Assembly: GCF_033097365.1 (NCBI RefSeq)
Contig: NZ_AP028461.1
Coordinates: 3,844,001 to 3,908,000 of the forward strand
DNA from: Actinoplanes sichuanensis
GTDB lineage: Bacteria; Actinomycetota; Actinomycetes; Mycobacteriales; Micromonosporaceae
DNA length: 64,000 nt
Direction of reading: 5' to 3'
Under the pieces are notes generated by a model. The model searched no databases, was not told the origin of the DNA, and saw nothing but the letters and a program-made list of their open reading frames with translations. Both the position numbers and the translations under genes were made by a program. How positions within the stretch are numbered: position 1 is the stretch's first letter; every line of letters starts with the position of its first letter. Below, one piece after another: positions 15,398 to 23,743 of this stretch.

Positions 15398-17820
15398 GCG
15401 GTGGCCTCGGGCTCGCCGATGATCTCGCGGAGCCGGCTGAGCAGGTCGTGCCGGTCGGTGCAGCCGAGTCGCTGCCGGATGCGTGCCATGTGATGCTCCA
15501 CGGTCTTCGCCGACAGGTAGAGCCGGTCGGCGATCTGTTTATACGTCATGCCGGCCAGCACGAGTGCGCCGACCTCGCGTTCGCGGGCGCTGAGCAGCTG
15601 TTGGCCGCCGGCCGGGGTGGGCCTGGTCCCGCGGTCCTGCAGGGCGCGGGCCGAGTCGAGGAGCAGGGCCATCGCCTTGCGGTCGGAGGTGCGGATGGCG
15701 GCCTGCCCGGCGAGGCGGGCGGCGTCCCAGGTGAGTCCGGCGAGGCTGAGGGTGCGGGAGGCGGCGACCACGGCTTCCGGGTCGGCCTGCCCGGTGAGCA
15801 CGTCGAGCCAGACGGCGGCCGCGTCGGCGAATGCGGCGGCGTAGGTTCCGGCGTGGCGGGCGGCGTCGAGGCGGGCGGCGTGTTCGCGGGCGGTGTCCTG
15901 GTCGCCGCCGAGGATCGCGGCCTGCAGCCGGTACCAGTGCGGTAGCACGGTCCACACCGGTGGGTCGCCGAGTCCGGTCAGGAGCCGGTCGGCTTCGGCG
16001 AGGTGCCCGGCGACCCGGTGGGATTCGCCGAGGCGGGCCGCGGCGACCGCGAGTTCGCCGAGCGGTAGCAGGTTGAACAGCTCGACGGGTTGTCCGATGA
16101 GGGCCTGGCAGGCGTCCGGCCAGGCGGTGCGCAGGCCGACCAGGTCGCCGTTGCGGCGGGCCAGGCCGACCCGTAGGGCGGTGGCGAGCAGGTCGTCGCG
16201 GCCTTGGGCGGCGGTGGCCGGGGTGGTTGCGGGCAGGCGCTGTTCGACGTCGGTGAGCCGGCCGCGCAGCAGCAGCACCCAGCTGCGCAACAGGTGGTGG
16301 CGGCCGGCCAGCAGCGGGCCGCCGGTGCCGCGGTGTTCGGCCCGGGTGAGCAGCGAGTCGGCGACGTCGAGTTCGGTGCAGTGCATGGCCAGCAGCGCGC
16401 CGACCGCGGCCGGGCTGTCCGGCAGGAGGACGGCCGGTCCGGCCGGGTCGATCAGGGTGGCGGCCTGGACCAGGGTGGACAGGGCGGCGGCGGGTGGGCC
16501 GGTGACCGATTCGGCGGTGCCGCGGGCCATCAGGGTGGCGGCGGCGCTCAGTGAGGTCGGTGGCTGTGTCGTGGTGTCGTCCGGGCGGATCAGGCGTTCG
16601 GCGTCGGTGAGGCGTCCGACCGCGGTGAGGCCGACCGCGGCGAATCCGTTGGCGACGTCGGTGCCGGCCCATTCGTAGAGGCGGACGGCCTGCGCGGTCT
16701 GTCCGCGGTGGGCGAGGACGGCGGCGGCCACGTAGGCGGCTTCGGCCCGTTGTTCGGGGGTGCCGGCGGCGAGGACCTGGTCGGTGAGGCGGGAGGCGTG
16801 GTCGAGGTCGCCGGCCAGCGCGGTGGCCAGGGCCCGGCGGGATCCGGTCGTGCGGCCGGCGCCCGCGGCCGCGGCGAACAGTTCGGCGGCCAGTGCCGGG
16901 TCGTCGCCGAGGGCCTCTTCACCGGCGGCCTCGTAGACGTGGCCGAGGCCGCTGCCGGCGGCGCCGGGGACCAGCCCGGGGGCGGCGGCGACCCGCAGCA
17001 GCGGGCGCACCAGCGGCAGGACCGGGCCGCCGCGGGCCATCTGCAGGGCGGCGAGGCGCTGGCGTACGTCGATGCGCTGGCTGATCGGGCCGAGGGCGGC
17101 GATGGCGCGGCGGGCGAGCGGGACGAGGGTGCCGTCGGCGGCGAGCATGCCGGTGGCGCGGCCGGCGTCGACGAGTTCGGCCACGTCGGCGTTGTCGTCG
17201 AGGACCGCGGCGACCAGGTCGAACGACAGTCCGGCACCGGCTTCGACGGCCAGCAGCAGGGTGCGTACGGCCGGGTCGAGTTCGTCGAGTTCGGCGGCGA
17301 ACGGGGCGAGCGCGGCGACCGGGATCTGCCGTGGTCCGGTGGTGGGCAGGGCGTCGGCGAGCCTGGTCACGTAGCGCGGGATGCCGGCGGTCTGTGCGGC
17401 CACCCAGCCGACCAGGTCGTCGCTGGGTGCGGTGAGGTGTCCGGCGATCTGGACCGGGGTGAGCGTCGGCAGGTTGATGGCCGGGCCGCCGCGGCGAAGC
17501 GCTTCGAGGAGCCGCAGCAGTTCCGGGCGGCGCGGCCACGGTCGGTGCGCGACGACGATCCGGGCGTCCGGCTGTTCGGCGTGTTCGCGCAGGTCGTCGA
17601 GCTGGCGCGGGGTGAGCAGGTGGGCGTCGTCGATGAGCAGCGCGTGGTCGGCGGCCGGTTCGCGGGGCGGCCACGGGCCGGTCACCTTGACCTCGGCGGT
17701 GCGGTAGGCGTCGGTGAGCTGCCGCAGCAGGGTGGTCTTGCCGTAGCCGCCGGGTGCGGCGACGGCGGCGTGCAGCGGCGCGGTGGGGTCGGCGGCGACG
17801 CGGGCCAGGAGCGTCGTCAT
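15394..17820 (-). CDS. iniR: STAND-type LuxR-family regulator, IniR-like
   Basis: An 808-residue regulator. Walker A PGGYGKTTLL is at about 23-32 and Walker B ALLIDDAHLL at about 60-69; a long alpha-helical repeat region (TPR/MalT-like, about 280-740) follows; the last 65 residues are a LuxR/GerE HTH (LSAREREVGALVLAGMTYKQ, then SAKTVEHHMARIRQRLG). This is the architecture of MalT and of mycobacterial IniR, which controls iniBAC. It lies in an ATGA-coupled operon with an Hsp70-like gene and diverges from iniB-iniA-iniC, the same neighbourhood as IniR. I infer that it senses cell-wall stress or a sugar and activates the divergent operon. Confidence 0.85.
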   Translation of the reverse strand: MTTLLARVAADPTAPLHAAVAAPGGYGKTTLLRQLTDAYRTAEVKVTGPWPPREPAADHALLIDDAHLLTPRQLDDLREHAEQPDARIVVAHRPWPRRPELLRLLEALRRGGPAINLPTLTPVQIAGHLTAPSDDLVGWVAAQTAGIPRYVTRLADALPTTGPRQIPVAALAPFAAELDELDPAVRTLLLAVEAGAGLSFDLVAAVLDDNADVAELVDAGRATGMLAADGTLVPLARRAIAALGPISQRIDVRQRLAALQMARGGPVLPLVRPLLRVAAAPGLVPGAAGSGLGHVYEAAGEEALGDDPALAAELFAAAAGAGRTTGSRRALATALAGDLDHASRLTDQVLAAGTPEQRAEAAYVAAAVLAHRGQTAQAVRLYEWAGTDVANGFAAVGLTAVGRLTDAERLIRPDDTTTQPPTSLSAAATLMARGTAESVTGPPAAALSTLVQAATLIDPAGPAVLLPDSPAAVGALLAMHCTELDVADSLLTRAEHRGTGGPLLAGRHHLLRSWVLLLRGRLTDVEQRLPATTPATAAQGRDDLLATALRVGLARRNGDLVGLRTAWPDACQALIGQPVELFNLLPLGELAVAAARLGESHRVAGHLAEADRLLTGLGDPPVWTVLPHWYRLQAAILGGDQDTAREHAARLDAARHAGTYAAAFADAAAVWLDVLTGQADPEAVVAASRTLSLAGLTWDAARLAGQAAIRTSDRKAMALLLDSARALQDRGTRPTPAGGQQLLSAREREVGALVLAGMTYKQIADRLYLSAKTVEHHMARIRQRLGCTDRHDLLSRLREIIGEPEATA

Positions 17821-18833
17821 CGGACGTCCGCCCGGACCGCGACCAGGTTGACCGGCGGGCGCGGTGGGGCGAGGTGCGGCGGCGATGCCGCCGGCAGCAC
17901 GGCGAAGGCGTCGGTCGGGCCGGCCACGGCCGGATCGTTCGGGGGTACGGGCGGACGCCCGGCCAGGGCGGCGCCGACCGCGACCGTCATGCGCGGCTGC
18001 GGGTCACGCACGACGGGTGCGGGGAACACCGCGCTGAGCAGATCGGACACGACTGTGCATACGGGGCCGTCCACTCCGGCGATCAAAATGGCGGAAAGAT
18101 CGTCGGTTCCGAAACCACGGCTGCGGACCAGGGCCGCGGCGAGGTCGATCGTGGGCTGGATCTGGGCGCGGGCGTCGGCCGGGGTCAGAGCGTCGACTTC
18201 GAACCCGGCGACGTCGTTGAGCTCGGCTGAGGCGAGCAGTTCCATCCGGCCCGGCTGTTGCGGGGCGATCAGGGCGATCTCGGCGGTCGAGCCGCCCAGC
18301 CGGTAGACGCCGAGTAGGCCGCCGCCGGTGGGTGCGCGGCCCGCGGCCTGGTGGCACTCGACGACGGCGCGGGCCCGGGTGACCAGCACCGAGCCCATCA
18401 GGTCGGCTTCGGCCAGGCCGGCCTGGAGCAGGCCGAGGCGGCCGGCGCCCCAGCCGGACGGGTGGGCGACCGCGACGCGCATCGGGGGTTCGCCCATGAT
18501 CTCCCAGACCCGGTCGACGACCCAGCGGGCCATCGCGGCGGTCAGGCCGTGTGCCGGGAAGTAGCCGCCGGCGAAGTACATCGGGAGTGGATCGCCGACC
18601 CGGTGCAGGTAGCCGCCGACCGCGTCGGGTGGGTGCTGGCCGATCTCGGCGGGGACGACGGTGCCGTCGGCGGTCATCCGTAGTGCGGACGCGACCAGCG
18701 GGGAGCGGGCGCCCAGGGAGATCGGCTGTGCCGGGCCCCAGCCGGGACCGCCGGGATCGCCGGGGGCGGTGCGTCGGCAGACGGCGGCTTTGACGGTGCC
18801 GACACCGATGTCGATTCCCAGCACGTAGGACAC
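17817..18833 (-). CDS. Hsp70-like actin-fold ATPase without substrate-binding domain
   Basis: A 338-residue protein with a DnaK-type nucleotide-binding domain: phosphate-1 YVLGIDIGVGTVKAAV at the N-terminus, phosphate-2 YRLGGSTAEIALI around residue 190, and an adenosine motif near ILIAGVDGP. There is no C-terminal peptide-binding domain; only a short proline-rich tail follows. The GTG at 18833 is preceded by GGAGGA and places the glycine-rich loop within the first 15 residues. It is first in the minus-strand operon and diverges from iniB. Hsp70-like proteins of this kind occur next to iniBAC loci in other actinobacteria; a role assisting or gating the dynamin pair or IniR is inference. Confidence 0.82.
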   Translation of the reverse strand: MSYVLGIDIGVGTVKAAVCRRTAPGDPGGPGWGPAQPISLGARSPLVASALRMTADGTVVPAEIGQHPPDAVGGYLHRVGDPLPMYFAGGYFPAHGLTAAMARWVVDRVWEIMGEPPMRVAVAHPSGWGAGRLGLLQAGLAEADLMGSVLVTRARAVVECHQAAGRAPTGGGLLGVYRLGGSTAEIALIAPQQPGRMELLASAELNDVAGFEVDALTPADARAQIQPTIDLAAALVRSRGFGTDDLSAILIAGVDGPVCTVVSDLLSAVFPAPVVRDPQPRMTVAVGAALAGRPPVPPNDPAVAGPTDAFAVLPAASPPHLAPPRPPVNLVAVRADVR

Positions 18834-19069
18834 GCGTTCAACTCCTCCGAGGTCGGTACCCCACGTTCGTACCAAAATGCGGGTTTGAATCGTCCCCCCA
18901 AAAATCGGCGGCCGGAGATCCCCTAATCCCCTAACCGGCCGTCGGGTGTGGTTGGGGACTCGACCCCGATGCCCGGGGGCGGCCGGCGTCCGTAGGTTTC
19001 TTCTCGGCGCCGGGCCCGCGCCGTTCGATCCGCATCAGCGTCTCTGCAATCAGCGTCTAGGAGCTCGAC
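18834..19069. promoter_or_regulatory. Divergent promoter region between hsp70-iniR operon and iniBAC
   Basis: A 236-nt intergenic region. It contains two direct TCCCCTAA repeats at 18919-18934 (GGGGAT repeats with 8-nt period on the minus strand, resembling half of a MalT box), a GGGGAC at 18954-18959, and a 10-nt direct repeat ATCAGCGTCT at 19034-19043 and 19049-19058 that runs into the iniB ribosome binding site (AGGAG, 19059-19063). These are candidate IniR sites; no confident -35/-10 pair is called. Confidence 0.5.
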
Positions 19070-19915
19070 ATGACTTCGCCCACCCTGCAGGACTTCGTTC
19101 TCAACCTGATCTACGACCCGGCCGCCCGGTCGGCGTTCGAACTGGACCCGGAGGCGACCCTGCGGCACGCCGGGCTGGACGACATCACCGCCACCGACGT
19201 GCAGCAGGTGCTGCCGCTGGTGCTCGACTCGGCGCCGGTCACCGGGCTGACCGGGCCGGACGGTCTGGACGACCTGACCACGGGGGTGGCCAGCCTGGAC
19301 GTGGCGGGCGCGGTGGCGCAGCTGCAGGCGATCGCGGCGCAGGTCACGCACGACCCGCTGGCCGAGGTGAACGCGTCGAGCAGTGTGAACGTGAGTGTGC
19401 TCGGCCTGGACGCTCTCGACGTCGGTGTCGGGGTGGGGGTCGGCACGTCGGTGTCGGTCGGTGGGTTGGGTGCCGACCACGACCCCGATCTGGTCGTGGA
19501 CAGTGCGGTGCACAGTGCCGTCACCACCTCGTCGACCTTCGTGGCGGAGCCGGTCCCCTACGACAGCGGTGTGACCGGTGATCTGACCGGCGGTCTGACC
19601 GGTGACGTGGGTGGGGTGCTCGACACGGTTACGCACGTTCCGTCCGTGGTTGAGCCGGTCGGTTCCGGATTGCTTGACGTCGCCGGGGTTCACGAGGCAA
19701 CCTCTTCGATCGGATCGCTGATCCAGCCGGACCTGAGCGGTGTCACATCTCTGGATGTCGTCGACGGGCTCGGTGACACCGTGACCGGTACGGTCTCCGG
19801 TGTCGGCGGCACCCTGCACGGCCTGACCGGTGGCCTGACCGGCGGTCTGCTCTCCGGCGGAGACCAGGTCGCCGAGCAGCCGGACGCGCACGGTGAGGTG
19901 TTCGGCATCCTGTAG
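19070..19915 (+). CDS. iniB: IniB-like protein (IniB N-terminal domain plus low-complexity tail)
   Basis: A 281-residue protein. The first 75 residues form the IniB N-terminal domain (LQDFVLNLIYDPAARSAFEL, then a helix ending in LPLVLD). The rest is low-complexity and rich in Gly, Val, Thr, Ser and Asp, with short repeats such as GDLTGGLTGDVGG and LHGLTGGLTGGLLSGGD. No signal peptide is evident. ATG 19070 follows AGGAG with good spacing. It is directly upstream of two dynamin-like genes, as in mycobacterial iniBAC. IniB function is unproven; a scaffold or adaptor for the dynamins is inference. Confidence 0.85.
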   Translation: MTSPTLQDFVLNLIYDPAARSAFELDPEATLRHAGLDDITATDVQQVLPLVLDSAPVTGLTGPDGLDDLTTGVASLDVAGAVAQLQAIAAQVTHDPLAEVNASSSVNVSVLGLDALDVGVGVGVGTSVSVGGLGADHDPDLVVDSAVHSAVTTSSTFVAEPVPYDSGVTGDLTGGLTGDVGGVLDTVTHVPSVVEPVGSGLLDVAGVHEATSSIGSLIQPDLSGVTSLDVVDGLGDTVTGTVSGVGGTLHGLTGGLTGGLLSGGDQVAEQPDAHGEVFGIL

Positions 19916-19947
19916 ACGGCACCATGACGAGAGGCTGACGGACGCGG

Positions 19948-21867
19948 ATGACGAGCTGGGAAGCCGGGACGACGGCACAGACGGGTCCCGCTTCCCTGAT
20001 CCCGCATCCCCGGCAGGCGCCCGACCCGCTGCGCGGCGCGGCGGTCGGCGCTGATCCGTGGTGGATGGACACCATGGACGCGGTGATCCGGACGTGCCAG
20101 GCGCACGGTCGGGCCGATCTCGCCGAACGGTTGGCGCGCCGGCGGGCCCGGCTGCTGCATCCGCAGTTGCGGGTGCTGGTCACCGGGCCTCCTCAGCAGG
20201 GCCGCAGCCGGCTGATCAACGCGCTGGTCAACGCGTCGGTGTGCGGTGTGTTGCCGGACACCGACGCGGGTGTGCCGACGGTGGTCCGGCATGCCGACAC
20301 ACCCGTCGCGCATCTGATCCGGCGCGACACCCCGGATGCCGACTGGACGGCCGCGGTCGGGCTGCAGTCGCGGATCCCGCTGGTCGCCGAGCGGCTGGGG
20401 GCGTCGCTGGCGGAGGCCGCGGCGACCCTGCCGGCGGGTGCCGCGGTGCACGTGGACATCGGGGTGCCGCGGTCGTTGCTGGCCGGTGGTCTGGTGCTGA
20501 TCGACGCTCCGGCGCTGCAGGTCGCGGCGGCGGCACCGGATCTGGCCGATCGGGTCGGCGCCGACCTGGTGTTGTGGACCTGTGAGACGGGACGGCAGCT
20601 CGGCGATGACGAGCTGGCCGTCCTGTCCGTGCTCGGCCAGAGTTTCCCCGGGCTGTTGGTGGTGCTGACCAAGGCCGACTACGCGGCCGACTGGCGCCGG
20701 GACCTGGCCGACAGTCGGCTGCGGTTGAACCGGGCTGGGATCCCGGCGGCGGTCGCGGCGGTGTCGTCGTCGTTGCGGGTGCACGCGGTCCGGACCTCCG
20801 ACGATGCTCTGAACCGCGAGTCCGGGTTCGCTGACCTGCTCGTCCATCTGCGGAAGATGGTCGAGGCGAAGCCCGACCGGCTGGCCCGGGCCACCGCCGG
20901 GGCGCTGACCCGGGTGGTGTTGCAGGAGCTCGCGGTGCCGCTGCGGGCCGAGCTGGACAGCCAGGGCGACGGCGGTTCGTCGGACGCCGCGGCACATCTG
21001 CAGGCGACCCATCGGCGCCTCGACGACCTGCGCAAATGTACGGTCCGCTGGCAGAACCGGCTGTCCGACGAGGTCGGTGACCTGATGTCGGACATCGAAC
21101 ACGATCTGCGGGAACGGGTGAAGGCGCTGCTCGCCGAGGCCGACGAGTTCTTCACCACCAACGATCCGGCCAAGAGCTGGGACGAGTTCGAGCCGTGGCT
21201 GCGCGACGCGTTGCAGGAGATGGCGACGACGAGCATGACGTGGTTGGCCGAGCGCACCGAGTGGATGGCCCGGCGGACCGCCGACATGTTCCCGCCGGAA
21301 GCGGGTGATGTGCTGCCCTCGACGGCGCTGGCGGTCACCGACGGCGGGGTGCTGCAGGGGGTGTCGACGCTCGACGCGCCGCCGGTGGCGACGTTCACTC
21401 CGGGGCAGAAGCTGTTCATCGGGTTGCGGGGCTCGTACGGCGGGGTGGTGATGTTCGGTCTGGCCACCAGTCTGGCCGGGATGTCGCTGATCAACCCGAT
21501 CTCGATCGGCGGTGGCGCCCTGTTCGGTGGCAAGAGTGTCCGCGACGAGAGCAAGACGCTGCTGAAACGGCGGCAGACCGAGGCCCGTAACGCGGTCCGG
21601 CAGCACGTCGACGACATCTTCACCAAGCTCAACAAGGACGCCCGGGACAGTGTCCGGCGGGCCCAGCGGGCGCTGCGTGACCATTTCACGGCGGTCACCG
21701 AGGATCTCCAGGAGGAGACCATGGAGTCGCTGCGCAACGCGAAGGCCGCCGCCGACCGGGACGCGGCCGTACGGGAGGCGCACGGCCGCCGGCTGCGTGA
21801 GGAGCTGACCCGGCTGGCCGAGTTGCATTCGCAGGCGCAGGCGCTCACCGATCGGGCGCGGGCGTGA
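19948..21867 (+). CDS. iniA: Dynamin-like GTPase IniA
   Basis: A 639-residue bacterial dynamin-like protein. The GTPase domain has G1 at about 80-87, G3 LIDAPA at about 185-189 (DxPG degenerate) and G4 LTKAD at about 240-244. Long helices of the bundle region follow, then a hydrophobic hairpin (about 490-530) suited to membrane insertion, then a return helix. The G1 motif reads GPPQQGRS, with Arg at the position of the invariant Lys (about R86). Mycobacterial IniA is an established membrane-fission dynamin. It starts 33 nt after iniB and overlaps iniC in GTGA, so the pair is co-translated. Confidence 0.88.
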   Translation: MTSWEAGTTAQTGPASLIPHPRQAPDPLRGAAVGADPWWMDTMDAVIRTCQAHGRADLAERLARRRARLLHPQLRVLVTGPPQQGRSRLINALVNASVCGVLPDTDAGVPTVVRHADTPVAHLIRRDTPDADWTAAVGLQSRIPLVAERLGASLAEAAATLPAGAAVHVDIGVPRSLLAGGLVLIDAPALQVAAAAPDLADRVGADLVLWTCETGRQLGDDELAVLSVLGQSFPGLLVVLTKADYAADWRRDLADSRLRLNRAGIPAAVAAVSSSLRVHAVRTSDDALNRESGFADLLVHLRKMVEAKPDRLARATAGALTRVVLQELAVPLRAELDSQGDGGSSDAAAHLQATHRRLDDLRKCTVRWQNRLSDEVGDLMSDIEHDLRERVKALLAEADEFFTTNDPAKSWDEFEPWLRDALQEMATTSMTWLAERTEWMARRTADMFPPEAGDVLPSTALAVTDGGVLQGVSTLDAPPVATFTPGQKLFIGLRGSYGGVVMFGLATSLAGMSLINPISIGGGALFGGKSVRDESKTLLKRRQTEARNAVRQHVDDIFTKLNKDARDSVRRAQRALRDHFTAVTEDLQEETMESLRNAKAAADRDAAVREAHGRRLREELTRLAELHSQAQALTDRARA

Positions 21868-23270
21868 TCGGCGAGGAGCTCGAACGGCGTACGTACGACC
21901 TGCTGCAGCGGGCCGCGCAGGTCTACCGTGGCCACCCGCGTCTGCACCTCGCGCTGGAGCGGTTCACCGGGCCGCTGCGCCTGGCCGTCGCCGGTGCCGC
22001 CCGGACCGGGAAGTCGACCCTGGTCAACGCGTTGGTCGGCGAGGAGGTGGCGCCGGTCGAGCAGGCCGGGTTCGTGACCTACCGGGACGGCACCGAGCTA
22101 CGGGCGTGGAGTCATCCGGAGCACGGGCGGCCCTATGAGGTGCCGGTCGTCCGGACCGCGAACGGGTTGCGCCTGGACTCGGCGGCGCCGCGGGCGGTGG
22201 TGCAGTGGCCGAGCCGGGTGCTGCGCAAGACCGAGTTGATCGACACCGGCTCGTCCGCGCCGGTCGGTCAGGTACTGACCGAGGCCGACGCGGTGCTGCT
22301 GCTGACGCCCCGGATCGGGGAGCCCGACCTGGACTTCCTGCGGGCCGGGCGGGGGCTGCGCGGGCCGTCGGTGTCGCCGGTGCACGCGATGGTGGTGTTG
22401 ACCAAGGCCGACATGCACGGCGACGGGCTGCCGGACGGGCTCCTCGAGGCCCGGCGGATCGCCCGGCGACGGCGTAGGGAACCGGCGATCGGGGCGCTCT
22501 GCCAGGACGTGGTGGCGGTGTCGCCGCTGATCGGGCAGGCGGCACGGACGCTGCGCGACGACGAGGTGCGGGCCCTGTCGGCGATCGCGGCCCTTCCGCG
22601 TACCGCATCGGATCCGTTCCTGTTGTCGACCGACCGGTTCACCACGGCCGGGGCGCTGCCCGCCGTCGACGCGCGGATGCGGCTGGAGCTGCTGCAACGC
22701 TTCGGGCTGGGTGGTGTCCGGCTGGCGTTGGCGCTGTTGCGGACCGGTTCGGCGACCGCGTCGGTGCTGGGTGAGCGGCTGCAGGACTACAGCGGGCTGA
22801 AGGATCTGCAGGCGTCGGTCGCGGAGCTGTTCGTGGCCCGGCGGTCGGCGCTCAAGGCCCGGTCGGCGCTGATCGTGCTGGACCATCTGTTGCGGACCGA
22901 ACGGCTGCCGCCGTCCGGGCATCTGCTGGCCGAGTTGGAGCTGTTGCTGGCCGGGGCGCACGATTTCGCCGAGATGCGGTTGCTGTCGGCGTTGCGGTCC
23001 GGGCGGGTGATGCTTGCGGCCGACCAGGCCAAGGAGGCGGTACGCCTACTCGGCGGCGCCGGGACCAGCCTGGGTGAGCGGCTGGGTCTGCCGACCGAGG
23101 CCACCGTGGACGACATCTGGGCGGTCGCCGAGGACTGCGCGCAACGCTGGCGTCGCGAGGCGGGTCTGGGCGACCGGACCCCGGCGCAGCGGCGCGCGGC
23201 GGCCGTGGTGTTGCGCAGTTGCGAGGCGATGCTGGCCGGCGACGAGTCGATGACGTCGGTCACTGGCTGA
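21864..23270 (+). CDS. iniC: Dynamin-like GTPase IniC
   Basis: A 468-residue partner of IniA. Its G1 motif GAARTGKS (about 44-51) is intact, G3 is LIDTGS (about 125) rather than DTPG, and G4 is LTKAD. The helical second half is shorter than IniA, and no long hydrophobic hairpin is seen, so IniA probably contributes the membrane contact. GTG 21864 overlaps the iniA stop by 4 nt. Bacterial dynamins often work as pairs from adjacent genes; here the Lys-containing active site is in IniC. Confidence 0.87.
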   Translation: MIGEELERRTYDLLQRAAQVYRGHPRLHLALERFTGPLRLAVAGAARTGKSTLVNALVGEEVAPVEQAGFVTYRDGTELRAWSHPEHGRPYEVPVVRTANGLRLDSAAPRAVVQWPSRVLRKTELIDTGSSAPVGQVLTEADAVLLLTPRIGEPDLDFLRAGRGLRGPSVSPVHAMVVLTKADMHGDGLPDGLLEARRIARRRRREPAIGALCQDVVAVSPLIGQAARTLRDDEVRALSAIAALPRTASDPFLLSTDRFTTAGALPAVDARMRLELLQRFGLGGVRLALALLRTGSATASVLGERLQDYSGLKDLQASVAELFVARRSALKARSALIVLDHLLRTERLPPSGHLLAELELLLAGAHDFAEMRLLSALRSGRVMLAADQAKEAVRLLGGAGTSLGERLGLPTEATVDDIWAVAEDCAQRWRREAGLGDRTPAQRRAAAVVLRSCEAMLAGDESMTSVTG

Positions 23271-23306
23271 CAAACCGGGATGGATCGACGTGCCATGATC
23301 ACCGGC

Positions 23307-23687
23307 ATGTCTACTGATCCCGCGGAGATCACCAGGCCGGCCCGGTCGGCCTGGCAGCCCCGATCCACCGGGGCGACTGTCGTTCTGTGGGTCGCCCGGG
23401 TGGTCGCGCTGCTGCCGGTGCTCTACTTCGTCTTCATGGCGATGGCCTCGCTGGCCTGTTTCAGCGACTCGTGCCGTGACGACAGCACCATGATCTACGC
23501 CGTACCGGCTGTGGCCGCGGCTGTGCTGTTCGGCTGGACGCCGTATGCCGCGGTCCGGGTCCTCCAGGTCGACGCGTCGGCGCCGGGCCCGGCCCGGATC
23601 GTCGGGGTCCTGGCCGGGCACGCCGTCGTGGTGTGGGGGGTGTTCATCGCGTTCATCGTCTCCTTCATCCGGGCGACCGGGGTCTGA
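23307..23687 (+). CDS. Small three-helix membrane protein, unknown function
   Basis: About 126 residues with three hydrophobic helices (VVLWVARVVALLPVLYFVFM; YAVPAVAAAVLFGW; IVGVLAGHAVVVWGVFIAFI). Two cysteines (CFSDSC) sit in the first loop. ATG 23307 is preferred, with a CATGAT box seven bases upstream (leaderless pattern); an in-frame ATG at 23280 is an alternative. It is close behind iniC, but the promoter-like box suggests separate expression. No family recognised. Confidence 0.65.
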   Translation: MSTDPAEITRPARSAWQPRSTGATVVLWVARVVALLPVLYFVFMAMASLACFSDSCRDDSTMIYAVPAVAAAVLFGWTPYAAVRVLQVDASAPGPARIVGVLAGHAVVVWGVFIAFIVSFIRATGV

Positions 23688-23743
23688 CCGCAATACATCG
23701 ATGAGCGTGGACATGTGTCGTCCGGTGGAGCAGAGTGGGGCGC

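Noticed and set aside
16708..18306. A 532-codon plus-strand frame opposite iniR and hsp70
   Set aside because: Gly/Arg-rich shadow sequence; both minus-strand genes have intact domain motifs and coupled starts.
19690..21828. A 712-codon minus-strand frame opposite iniA
   Set aside because: It is Gln/Arg/His-rich shadow of a dynamin gene with clear GTPase motifs on the plus strand.
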